From contig URRQ01000063.1 in the NCBI GenBank assembly GCA_900550235.1, positions 1 through 8,300 on the forward strand: a DNA stretch of 8,300 nucleotides, in the 5' to 3' direction. Position 1 is the stretch's first letter. The number at the start of each line of letters is the position of its first letter. The translations under genes were made by a program, and so were the position numbers. The notes below the pieces were generated by a model. The model searched no databases. It was not told where the DNA came from and saw only the letters and a list, made by a program, of their open reading frames with translations. Positions 1 through 5,544 of the stretch are shown here, piece after piece. This DNA comes from an uncultured Lachnospiraceae bacterium. Its GTDB lineage: Bacteria; Bacillota; Clostridia; Lachnospirales; Lachnospiraceae.

Positions 1-92
1 TCACTCAATTCAGTAAGACCTTTTTTGTCGGTTTCACACATATTACTCGATAACCACAGGATACCTGATAAATAATGCCAAAATATCCAGTG

Positions 93-109
93 TTATCATT
101 TTGTTATCA
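93..109 (+). repeat. Arm-type direct repeat pair A (neighbouring element)
   Basis: TTATCA occurs at 93-98 and again at 104-109, an 11-bp period, one helical turn. An 18-bp stretch, TGTTATCATTTTGTTATC, recurs at 7654-7671. Integrases of the Tn916 and lambda type bind short direct repeats with their N-terminal arm domain, and this arrangement fits such a site. It lies left of the left core, so it is read as the right arm of another element upstream. Confidence 0.5.
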
Positions 110-128
110 AATAGAACTTTATCTGCCC

Positions 129-155
129 GGAAACGCCCTGTTTATAAGGCTTTCC
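129..155. terminator. Left-junction hairpin, possible terminator
   Basis: GGAAA (129-133), a bulged C, and GCC (135-137) pair with GGC (148-150) and TTTCC (151-155) around a 10-nt AT-rich loop. Five T residues follow at 161-165 on the plus strand. The hairpin has the same design as the one at 7496-7535: a GCC/GGC inner stem with a single-base bulge, placed just before the core. It may end transcription into the att junction. It could equally be part of the terminator of a gene interrupted at its 3' end. Confidence 0.45.
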
Positions 156-166
156 AGAAATTTTTA

Positions 167-185
167 ATTATTCGAACTCGCAAAG
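167..185. other. Left att core (attL-like)
   Basis: ATTATTC, then AACTC, then CAAAG, recur in the same order and orientation at 7541-7560, with one substitution and a G versus TA difference. The core follows a hairpin in both places. Homology is patchy beyond it to the right: GTTTCTC and GTTCTT blocks occur in both. This pattern fits a pair of attachment sites bounding an integrated element. The crossover bases are not determined. Confidence 0.55.
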
Positions 186-226
186 TTCTATCTGCTTTGT
201 AGTGTTTCTCTGGTATTCCGTTCTTG

Positions 227-250
227 AAACAGTTCGTTTTTGAACTGTTT
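227..250. promoter_or_regulatory. Operator-like dyad O1 at left end
   Basis: AAACAGTTC and GAACTGTTT form a perfect 9-bp inverted repeat with a 6-bp spacer. The core GTTC-N6-GAAC matches three dyads in the repressor/excisionase control region (6850-6863, 6912-6925, 6940-6953). The right half TTTTTGAACTGTTT is identical to that at 6945-6958. The same repressor, or the excisionase-like protein, probably binds here, about 45 bp inside the left core. A weak rightward promoter could overlap it (TTGAAC at 241-246, TATGTT at 264-269, 17-bp spacing), but it would drive nothing obvious. Confidence 0.6.
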
Positions 251-283
251 TGTATGAATTCGCTATGTTTTCATCTGATTGTA

Positions 284-300
284 TTGTCATTTTATTGTCA
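284..300 (+). repeat. Arm-type direct repeat pair B (left arm)
   Basis: TTGTCA occurs at 284-289 and 295-300, with 11-bp period. The 22-bp block around it differs from the block at 7466-7485 near the right end by one base. Both copies lie just inside the cores and in the same orientation, so they are proposed arm sites for the integrase of this element. They resemble pair A in layout but differ consistently (TTGTCA versus TTATCA). Confidence 0.55.
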
Positions 301-371
301 ACAATATGCTATATATCAAGATCAACTAATAATCATCTACTATCTATACAAGAAATTCTATTTAAAAGTTA

Positions 372-1400
372 TTATTCATTTTTCTCCACCGGAAATGTAA
401 CTTGCCATTCCCCTTCTATAGGTGCATTGTTACATGTCCAAAATTCTCCCCATATTTCATAGTTAACAAGTTCTTCTGCAGATACTTCAAAAACAAACTC
501 CTCATAACTATTCACATGACTCTGATCCCAAAATGCAACACTTGATTGACAATTAACTACTTTTCCATCTTCGTTTTTCAAATATACATAACCATGATTA
601 TCTGTATTAAGAATATCGCTAAATCTAACTTGAATATGCAACTTCCCTTCTACGATTCCATATCCAGTAACAGCTACCCCTTTTTTGAGAATAATGGCAT
701 TTGCTTCGTCAGGTTTAATAAATAACATATTATCCCCATCAATGGATTCAGACTCCGAATCACTACCTCCTCTGATATCTGGTTCCTCTAGAAACTCTGT
801 TATAGAATACACGTTGTTTGTATCTATTTTTTCAATTTTAAAATTATTGTGTTCTTTTTTGCTGAGCAACTGATTTACAGAAAACGTAATTTTATCACCT
901 GGAAGCAATATATGGTCTGTTTGCTCAATTGTTAACATGAATGTTGCCGTATTCGTACCAGCATCATAACTAACAAGAGAACATCCTCCACTTTGATCAT
1001 ACGGAGTGCAAATACTATAACTATCAAAAAGATCAGTTGTTTCATCTAGTCTTTTAGCAATCTTATCATGCATTGACAACAAAATGGTTGTTTTTTCGCC
1101 ATTTACTTCCGCTGCAACTACTGTCATTTCAATGCCATTATCCTCACACGAAACATTAATCGGCTTAAGTTTTTGAGCTATTGATGGAGAAATCGAATAA
1201 AGAAGTTCATGTGCAAAATCATTGCCGGCAAATGCCAATATAGGCACTGTCCCGCATAAACACAAACATAAACACGCTGCAATTGCTATCCTTCTTTTAA
1301 CATGAATTATTTTTTTCTTTTGATGAAATTCAAATTCTGACTGAATGATTAAATCATTTTCTATCTCACTCATACTTTGCAATAATTCTTTTCCATTCAT
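372..1400 (-). CDS. DUF4179-type anti-sigma factor (membrane anchored)
   Basis: This is a 342-aa protein with a short cytoplasmic N-terminus (1-37), one hydrophobic segment rich in Ala, Cys and Leu at about 38-58, and a large external part. Residues about 75-180 have the look of the DUF4179 domain found in clostridial anti-sigma proteins, with a beta-rich stretch (NGIEMTVVAAEVNGEKTT). A second extracellular part at 225-335 has NEDGK and a typical immunoglobulin-like hydrophobic pattern. An acidic serine-rich linker (SDSESES) joins the two. The start ATG overlaps the stop of the upstream sigma gene by ATGA, so the two are translationally coupled. Its expected role is to hold the sigma factor at the membrane until an envelope signal releases it. 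The signal is unknown. The family call is from residue pattern, not a search. Confidence 0.8.
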   Translation of the reverse strand: MNGKELLQSMSEIENDLIIQSEFEFHQKKKIIHVKRRIAIAACLCLCLCGTVPILAFAGNDFAHELLYSISPSIAQKLKPINVSCEDNGIEMTVVAAEVNGEKTTILLSMHDKIAKRLDETTDLFDSYSICTPYDQSGGCSLVSYDAGTNTATFMLTIEQTDHILLPGDKITFSVNQLLSKKEHNNFKIEKIDTNNVYSITEFLEEPDIRGGSDSESESIDGDNMLFIKPDEANAIILKKGVAVTGYGIVEGKLHIQVRFSDILNTDNHGYVYLKNEDGKVVNCQSSVAFWDQSHVNSYEEFVFEVSAEELVNYEIWGEFWTCNNAPIEGEWQVTFPVEKNE

Positions 1401-1957
1401 AAAAAATATCCCTCCTTTGTTAAATAGACTCGAAGGTCTTTTCGCATACGATAAAGCATAATTTTCACTTTACTTTCCGAATGTCCAAAACGCTTTGCAA
1501 TCGACAAAACAGTATCACAATAATAGTATCTATGCATAAAAATTATTCTCTTTTCTTTAGGCTGTTTGCGAAGAAATGTACTGATTACCCTGCCTATCTC
1601 AACTCCATCAACATAGCTTTCAACATCATTCACCGCTGGAATACACTGTTCCATTTCACTAGATAGCTCTACAATATATGCTCTGCGCTTCAATCGATTT
1701 TTCTCTATGCATTTATTAATAGATATATTACGAATGATTTTTGACAAAAATGCTATAAGATACGTTCTGGGTTCATTTGGTGGAATTCTATTCCATGCTT
1801 CGAGGTATGTATCATTTTCACACTCCTCAGCAGTTAAAATATCTGCAGTAATTCGTTGCGAAATCGAACGTAATCTGCAACCATACTTTTCAGCAGTATG
1901 AATAATTGCAGATTCATCTTTCTTCAAAAATAATTCCACGATTTCATCATCGTCCAC
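1397..1957 (-). CDS. ECF-type RNA polymerase sigma factor
   Basis: This 186-aa protein (from the GTG start) has region 2 at about 12-80, with EECENDTYLEAWNRIP and the TYLIAFLSKIIRN core-binding and -10 recognition helices, and region 4 at about 129-180. The region 4 helix-turn-helix is in DTVLSIAKRFGHSESKVKIMLYRMRKDL. There is no region 1 or 3, as in ECF sigmas. The GTG at 1957 is chosen because AGGAAGGAGG lies 8 nt upstream. An in-frame ATG at 1996 exists but has no ribosome site and would add 13 residues. The anti-sigma gene follows with a 4-nt overlap. Such pairs usually activate their own promoter plus a few envelope-defence genes. No second target is visible here, so the regulon is probably on the host chromosome or in a neighbouring element. 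Confidence 0.85.
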   Translation of the reverse strand: MDDDEIVELFLKKDESAIIHTAEKYGCRLRSISQRITADILTAEECENDTYLEAWNRIPPNEPRTYLIAFLSKIIRNISINKCIEKNRLKRRAYIVELSSEMEQCIPAVNDVESYVDGVEIGRVISTFLRKQPKEKRIIFMHRYYYCDTVLSIAKRFGHSESKVKIMLYRMRKDLRVYLTKEGYFL

Positions 1958-2009
1958 TCTAACAACCTCCTTCCTGATTATATTTAATACCTTCATACTT
2001 CATAGCAAT

Positions 2010-2038
2010 AATTTATGCCATCTAGTTACACTTTTCAA
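2010..2038 (-). promoter_or_regulatory. Candidate promoter of the sigma/anti-sigma pair
   Basis: Read on the minus strand, TTGAAA (2033-2038) and TAAATT (2010-2015) are separated by 17 bp, about 50 bp upstream of the GTG start. The spacer contains GTGTAACT, which resembles the AAC motif of ECF -35 elements, so an overlapping self-activated promoter is also possible. The match to consensus is moderate. Confidence 0.4.
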
Positions 2039-2043
2039 ATAAA

Positions 2044-2064
2044 TTTTCAGACAAGTTTTCAGAC
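2044..2064. repeat. Tandem TTTTCAGAC repeat upstream of the sigma promoter
   Basis: TTTTCAGAC occurs at 2044-2052 and exactly again at 2056-2064, a 12-bp period, just upstream of the -35-like TTGAAA. On the transcribed strand it reads as two GTCTGAAAA boxes. A tandem activator or repressor site is the simplest reading. No protein in the window is an obvious partner. Confidence 0.4.
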
Positions 2065-2071
2065 CATATAA

Positions 2072-2097
2072 AAGCAGCTATAAAAAACTGTCTGCTT
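2072..2097 (-). terminator. Weak hairpin downstream of the relaxase gene
   Basis: AAGCAG (2072-2077) and CTGCTT (2092-2097) form a 6-bp stem around 14 nt. On the minus strand the stem is followed by TTATAT. It lies between the relaxase and the sigma gene and could end the mobilization transcript. The stem is short and the T-run poor, so this is tentative. The rest of the 1,958-2,229 gap is pyrimidine-rich on the plus strand and shows no other gene. Confidence 0.3.
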
Positions 2098-2170
2098 ACT
2101 TATATTACACTATTTATTCTCCTCTCTTTTATTTCTTTCTGTATAAAATCTACTCTCTCTAATTTATACT

Positions 2171-2229
2171 TCAAAAGTCAACATCTAAACCGTACTTTCT
2201 AAACATAGATTTGATTTCTTCGACTCCCT
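2171..2229 (-). pseudogene. Out-of-frame C-terminal tail of the relaxase
   Basis: Directly after the relaxase stop, another minus-strand frame reads GVEEIKSMFRKYGLDVDF and then a stop at 2171-2173. The composition and amphipathic pattern are protein-like. The relaxase would run straight into this tail if the G4 run at 2236-2239 (CCCC on the plus strand) held one more G. The simplest explanation is a one-base deletion, real or a sequencing error, that shortened the relaxase by about 19 residues. Chance cannot be excluded for so short a stretch. Confidence 0.45.
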
Positions 2230-3495
2230 TTATCTCCCCTCTCTATCTGTACGTCTCTTCTTACCTTTTTGCTTTGCATTTACCTGTTCCAAATGCTTTG
2301 CCACTTCTATTGCTTCCTTGACCTTATTTTCTCCCAAAACAGCTACAACACGATCCATATCATATGCCACATTTAACAAAGCTACATTCTCTTTCTTTAT
2401 AACAGATATTTCCTCTCTCAACCGATCTACACGATTTTCAAGATCTATGTTTCGATCTGACAGCTTTTGATTTTTGTTTTTCAAATCCAAATACTTGCTA
2501 TATAATGCCTGTATCATATTCGCAACTTTTTTCACCAAAGGAAATATTCTCTTCCGATAAGATTTTGCTGACTCTAAAGTTCCGGCTTCTGGCAGCCATT
2601 CTTCCGGATAATATCCATACTCACGTGCATGTGAGTCAACAAGTCCAGCTTTTGAATTTAGTGCAGAAAATCGTTTTTCTAACACTTCTGTCTTTTTAAT
2701 TACTGCATCTCTCTCTTTTTCTGCTTGCGCTTTTTCCTTTTGGATCTCATCCACACATTCACTGATATCATGCAAATCATGTTCCAATAAATTCTTATGT
2801 TCCGTTAATTCTTCTACTTCCTGTTCTCGAACCTTTTTCTTGTAATCCAATACAGAAAGATGTTGTTCATGAGTTCCTTTCTGATCCCATTCTATCTCAT
2901 TTTCTCTCATGACCATAGCTAATTTTTGCTTTTCCGATTGCACCCATTGATTTAGCTCCGTCTCACTTCTGGAACCGCCTTTAAATCCTAATGACGATAA
3001 AGCTTGTTTTAAAGATACTCTTGTATCAAGTCCTCGCTTACTTCCTGTAACATAGGGAATAAAATCAATATGTAGATGTGGTGTTGCTTCATCTAAATGT
3101 AGATGTGCAGCAAATACTCGCAACGTAGGATTCCGTTCTTGAAATCCTTTCATGTATTCATCTAATATCTTTGCAGCAAGTTGTCCTTCCATCGTTTCTG
3201 ATCCCATATTGTCTTTATCACCGATCTGAAGGATAACCTCATGAAATAATTTTTCTTGTTTTCCAGAACGTATCTTTTCATAGTAATCATCTATCTTACG
3301 ATCTTTTCTAGTCTGTTTATCATTGTATCGCTTCAAGGCTTCGTCAAATAATTCATGATATACGTCTTTGATATTTTCATTGCAATATTCAACATTCCAA
3401 TGGGTTCTGTTCGGATCCGTATTCTTTGCATGAAATTTTCTACTATTATGGTTCAGGGAGCCTTTTCCTGTCATAAAACTAATTGTCCTCTTCAA
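2230..3495 (-). CDS. MobV-family relaxase (Pre/Mob plasmid mobilization protein)
   Basis: This protein of about 421 aa would nick oriT and lead the strand into a recipient. Seen from the TTG start: an N-terminal NHNSRKF box at 15-21 (motif I type, N..R), a YN-Q-R-DRKI-DY stretch at about 57-72, and the metal-binding HLHLDEATPHLHID at 131-144, the HxDE..PHxH signature of MobV relaxases. A coiled-coil-rich C-terminal half follows (about 220-275 and 335-375). The TTG at 3495 has AAAGGAG 6 nt upstream and places KRTISFMTGKGS at the N-terminus. An in-frame ATG at 3510 would add five residues, but its own upstream bases contain no ribosome site. The oriT-like palindrome lies about 50 bp upstream. 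The C-terminus may be frameshifted (see 2171-2229); the catalytic half is intact. Confidence 0.93.
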   Translation of the reverse strand: MKRTISFMTGKGSLNHNSRKFHAKNTDPNRTHWNVEYCNENIKDVYHELFDEALKRYNDKQTRKDRKIDDYYEKIRSGKQEKLFHEVILQIGDKDNMGSETMEGQLAAKILDEYMKGFQERNPTLRVFAAHLHLDEATPHLHIDFIPYVTGSKRGLDTRVSLKQALSSLGFKGGSRSETELNQWVQSEKQKLAMVMRENEIEWDQKGTHEQHLSVLDYKKKVREQEVEELTEHKNLLEHDLHDISECVDEIQKEKAQAEKERDAVIKKTEVLEKRFSALNSKAGLVDSHAREYGYYPEEWLPEAGTLESAKSYRKRIFPLVKKVANMIQALYSKYLDLKNKNQKLSDRNIDLENRVDRLREEISVIKKENVALLNVAYDMDRVVAVLGENKVKEAIEVAKHLEQVNAKQKGKKRRTDREGR

Positions 3496-3510
3496 TAAAT
3501 CTCCTTTCAT

Positions 3511-3731
3511 TCATTTTAAAACGCCAGATATGACGATTATGTTTTGTTACTTTTGTCAAAAGTAACGCAAAAGCACTTTCGACAGCCTAACGTCCATCAA
3601 AAGTACCCTTGCGCCCTGCCGGGAGCTTTCAAATCAGCCAGTACCGTATCGGCTACACTCTACGACAATTTTCCTTGTTTGATATTCACAGGTGCGTGCC
3701 ACGCTCCTGTTCTATATTCCCCAAACAAACA
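3511..3731. other. Candidate oriT region
   Basis: This 220-bp gene-free stretch lies immediately upstream of the relaxase gene, the usual oriT position in MobV systems. It holds a perfect dyad with 10-bp arms and a single central base (GTTACTTTTG at 3546-3555, CAAAAGTAAC at 3557-3566). A second dyad, AGCC-N11-GGCT at 3636-3654, has an inner TAC/GTA and one mismatch. A third is CCC-TGCC-GGG at 3615-3624. It is richer in G+C than its surroundings. A nick site cannot be assigned. Alternatively some of these dyads could be operators or terminators. Confidence 0.55.
3546..3566. repeat. Perfect 10-bp inverted repeat in the oriT-like region
   Basis: The arms GTTACTTTTG and CAAAAGTAAC pair perfectly around one T, or as a 9-bp stem with a 3-nt loop. 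It lies 51 bp from the relaxase start codon. A relaxase recognition hairpin beside nic is typical of oriT. It has no T-run of terminator type on either side. Confidence 0.7.
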
Positions 3732-3965
3732 TCACCATCGATAACTGGCTGACACTCCACGCTTATCTAAATATTCCTGTCGTGCTTTCTCCTGCTCTTC
3801 CTCAGAAGGAGCAGTCTTATACTTCGTATAGAGTTCATGTCTGACTAATGCATCCAATTTTTCTTCCAAGCCATTTCGAATCTCTTCTTCATACTGAGCA
3901 TCTGAACACAGATGATAAAAGATCAATTTTCGAAACAGTTCATAATCAATCTGTACTTTTTTCAT
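3732..3965 (-). CDS. Conserved 77-aa protein of mobilizable elements, function unknown
   Basis: The protein is small, charged and predicted to be almost wholly helical. YELFRKLIFYHL lies at about 8-19, an acidic helix with EEEIRNGLEEKLDALVRHELYTKY at about 26-49, then a Lys/Glu-rich helix and a RGVSASYRW tail. There are no Cys pairs, membrane segments or known catalytic motifs. AAGGAG lies 7 nt before the ATG, which supports the start. It sits between the RepA-like ATPase and the oriT-like region on the same strand. A role in the relaxosome or in replication control is suggested only by position. I have an impression of similar short proteins in Lachnospiraceae elements, but cannot confirm a family. 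Confidence 0.75.
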   Translation of the reverse strand: MKKVQIDYELFRKLIFYHLCSDAQYEEEIRNGLEEKLDALVRHELYTKYKTAPSEEEQEKARQEYLDKRGVSASYRW

Positions 3966-3989
3966 TGCTTCACTCCTTTTTATTCAAGG

Positions 3990-4030
3990 TGGCAAGATTC
4001 CCTATTCTTTAAGATATGGTAATCTTGCCA
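3990..4030. repeat. 10-bp inverted repeat between ATPase and 77-aa gene
   Basis: TGGCAAGATT (3990-3999) and AATCTTGCCA (4021-4030) are perfect complements around 21 nt, which includes a CC/GG pair that could extend the stem. It begins 8 bp after the ATPase stop and ends upstream of the 77-aa gene's ribosome site. No T-run follows on the minus strand. An mRNA processing or attenuation hairpin fits better than a simple terminator. Confidence 0.55.
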
Positions 4031-4037
4031 TCTTCCT

Positions 4038-5048
4038 TTACTCGTCTTGTAACATCCAGAACCATTTATTTCCTATCTTCACAGAATCAATCTGTAATTC
4101 CTTCTTCGCATTCCAAAGTGTTTTCTTTTTAATTCCTCGTTCTTCTGCTTCTTCCGCTATTTTTGCCTGTTCCATTGATCCATTTGCTAAGATCTCTTTT
4201 AAAAATTCTTTCGCACTTCGGATCTTTTGCCCTCGTCCATCACCAGACAATAAGTCCTCTACACTGATGTCATATTTTCCAATCCAATGAAATCCTTTTT
4301 CTTTGTCTAATCGAAAGGCGATAGCATCTCCTTCCGGAGCAAGAGAACTCTTTACATGACAGATCACTCGGATTTCCGGTTCATCTTTCACTCTTCCAAC
4401 AATCAACACGCTTCTTGCTGCCGCTTGAAAGTCAATAGACCCCAATCCACGATAGGATGATTTTCCATTACTATTCTTATTCATATGACCGATCAGAATA
4501 ATGGCACATTGATATTTCTCTGCTAATACAGAAATTCTTTTCATCAATGGACGAATCTCATTTGCCCTATGCATATCAACACCAACCCCAAGAAAGCCTT
4601 GAATTGGATCTAATACTACAAGTCTTGCTTTCGTCTGTATGATCGCTTCTTCCAGCCTTGCATCTACCATTGTTAATGGCTGTTCCTGGTCATCAATCAC
4701 CAAGACTCTGGAACAATCAGCCCCTGCCGCTAACAATCTCGGTTTGATCGTATCGCCTAATCCATCTTCAGCTGTTTGATAAATCACATTGATTGGCTCT
4801 ACACCTATCTCTTCGGATTTTCCTTCGCTTGTTTCACTTAATATTGCTTCTCCTTTTGTTAACTTTGCAATGATCTGCAACACCACGGTGGTCTTACCCT
4901 CTCCAGGATCTCCCTGAATAATGGTGACCTTCCCGTATGGTATGAATGGATAAAAGAGCCACTCAATTTCTTCCACTTCAACCTGATCCATGTGGATCAA
5001 TTTCAGGCATGGTTCTTCCTTTTTTACTTCTTTATAATTATCTTCCAT
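4038..5048 (-). CDS. RepA-like hexameric ATPase (RSF1010 RepA / AAA_25 type)
   Basis: This 336-aa RecA-fold ATPase has the Walker A motif GDPGEGKTT at 46-54, a Walker B strand ARLVVLDPIQ with Asp at 147, and a GHMNKNSNGKSSYRGLGSIDFQAAARS segment at 187-212, the conserved H-N-K and R-G-S-D pattern of RepA-like helicases. A C-terminal winged-helix part (about 278-335, KIAEEAEERGIKKKTLWNAKKEL) follows, often seen in these proteins. ATG 5048 is chosen because AGGAGG lies 5 nt upstream. A TTG at 5084 would add 12 residues but lacks a ribosome site. The protein could unwind or load the replisome for autonomous replication of the excised circle, or assist the relaxase. No separate primase or RepC gene is present, so full RSF1010-like replication is not supported. 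Confidence 0.85.
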   Translation of the reverse strand: MEDNYKEVKKEEPCLKLIHMDQVEVEEIEWLFYPFIPYGKVTIIQGDPGEGKTTVVLQIIAKLTKGEAILSETSEGKSEEIGVEPINVIYQTAEDGLGDTIKPRLLAAGADCSRVLVIDDQEQPLTMVDARLEEAIIQTKARLVVLDPIQGFLGVGVDMHRANEIRPLMKRISVLAEKYQCAIILIGHMNKNSNGKSSYRGLGSIDFQAAARSVLIVGRVKDEPEIRVICHVKSSLAPEGDAIAFRLDKEKGFHWIGKYDISVEDLLSGDGRGQKIRSAKEFLKEILANGSMEQAKIAEEAEERGIKKKTLWNAKKELQIDSVKIGNKWFWMLQDE

Positions 5049-5096
5049 TTCCACCTCCTGCCCAACCGGGCAAGTCCCTGGCAAACAGAATTTAGC

Positions 5097-5167
5097 AATT
5101 GTTGTAACAACAATTTTGTGATATACTCAAGTTGTTAAGGTGATATATCAGTTATTCTGATGATCAG
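5097..5167. promoter_or_regulatory. Cluster of three palindromes upstream of the ATPase gene
   Basis: The 133-bp gap between the MobC-like gene and the ATPase start holds AATTGTTGT-A-ACAACAATT (5097-5115, perfect), TGATATATCA (5141-5150, perfect) and CTGAT-G-ATCAG (5157-5167, perfect). A fourth, TGCCC-AACC-GGGCA (5059-5072), abuts the ATPase ribosome site and could fold the leader mRNA. The cluster may be an operator set for a separate rep promoter or part of a replication origin. No strong promoter pair was recognised; TTGAGT and TACAAC with 18-bp spacing on the minus strand is the best weak candidate. Confidence 0.5.
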
Positions 5168-5181
5168 GGAACTTGCTCAGA

Positions 5182-5544
5182 TTATTTCTGGGCTTTTTCT
5201 TTTTTCCTTCTTTCATAGTTTCTTTCTTCTGCAAATGCATTTAATATCTCCAACATTGTTCGAATAGGTGTAAACAACTCTTCATCGGCATCCTCTAATG
5301 TAGTCAACCTTTTCAGTTCCTCTTCAATCCCTTTAAGTTGTTTTCTAAACTGTACTAACATCAACGGATTTCCTACTGCTGTAACTTTTTGATGTAAAAC
5401 GCTTTCAATGATATATTCTTGTCTCGTCTGATATCCACAAAGTTTCACTCTTAAATCTAATTCTGCATCTTCTTCCGGAGACATTCGAAATGCTATGGTT
5501 ACATTACGCCACCGATTCTTGCTATCCCTATTTTTTTCACTCAT
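5182..5544 (-). CDS. MobC-like relaxosome accessory protein (ribbon-helix-helix)
   Basis: This is a 120-aa basic protein. Residues 13-52 fit a ribbon-helix-helix domain: the NVTIAFRMS beta strand, the PEEDAELDLRVKLCGY helix, then the TRQEYIIESVLHQ helix. The C-terminal part is helical and ends in a Lys/Arg/Glu tail. This layout matches MobC/MbeC-type mobilization accessory proteins, which bind oriT beside the relaxase and bend or melt it. The gene overlaps the 3' end of the integrase gene by 8 nt, so both are probably on one transcript. A GAGAGGA site lies about 8 nt before the ATG. A plain transcriptional repressor of the same fold is the alternative, and the nearby palindromes (5097-5167) would suit either. 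Confidence 0.75.
   Translation of the reverse strand: MSEKNRDSKNRWRNVTIAFRMSPEEDAELDLRVKLCGYQTRQEYIIESVLHQKVTAVGNPLMLVQFRKQLKGIEEELKRLTTLEDADEELFTPIRTMLEILNAFAEERNYERRKKEKAQK

Noticed and set aside
1..75. Open frame to a TAA at 73-75 on the plus strand, and a short minus-strand frame starting at ATG 41 (MCETDKKGLTELS) running off the edge
   Set aside because: Both are too short to judge, neither has a recognisable domain, and the minus-strand ATG lacks a ribosome site. One could be the end of a gene of the upstream element.
241..269. Rightward promoter TTGAAC-17-TATGTT overlapping O1
   Set aside because: Each hexamer matches only 4 of 6 and no rightward gene follows; noted with the operator only.
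250..462. Plus-strand 70-codon frame
   Set aside because: It overlaps the end of the anti-sigma gene, has no ribosome site and covers the arm repeats.
3511..3566. Relaxase promoter using the TTGACA within the palindrome on the minus strand
   Set aside because: No -10 hexamer at 16-18 bp; the nearest AT-rich match, CATAAT, is only about 12 bp away.
3544..3744. Plus-strand 66-codon frame across the oriT-like region
   Set aside because: It has no ribosome site, its first codons are made of the palindrome and it has no protein-like pattern.
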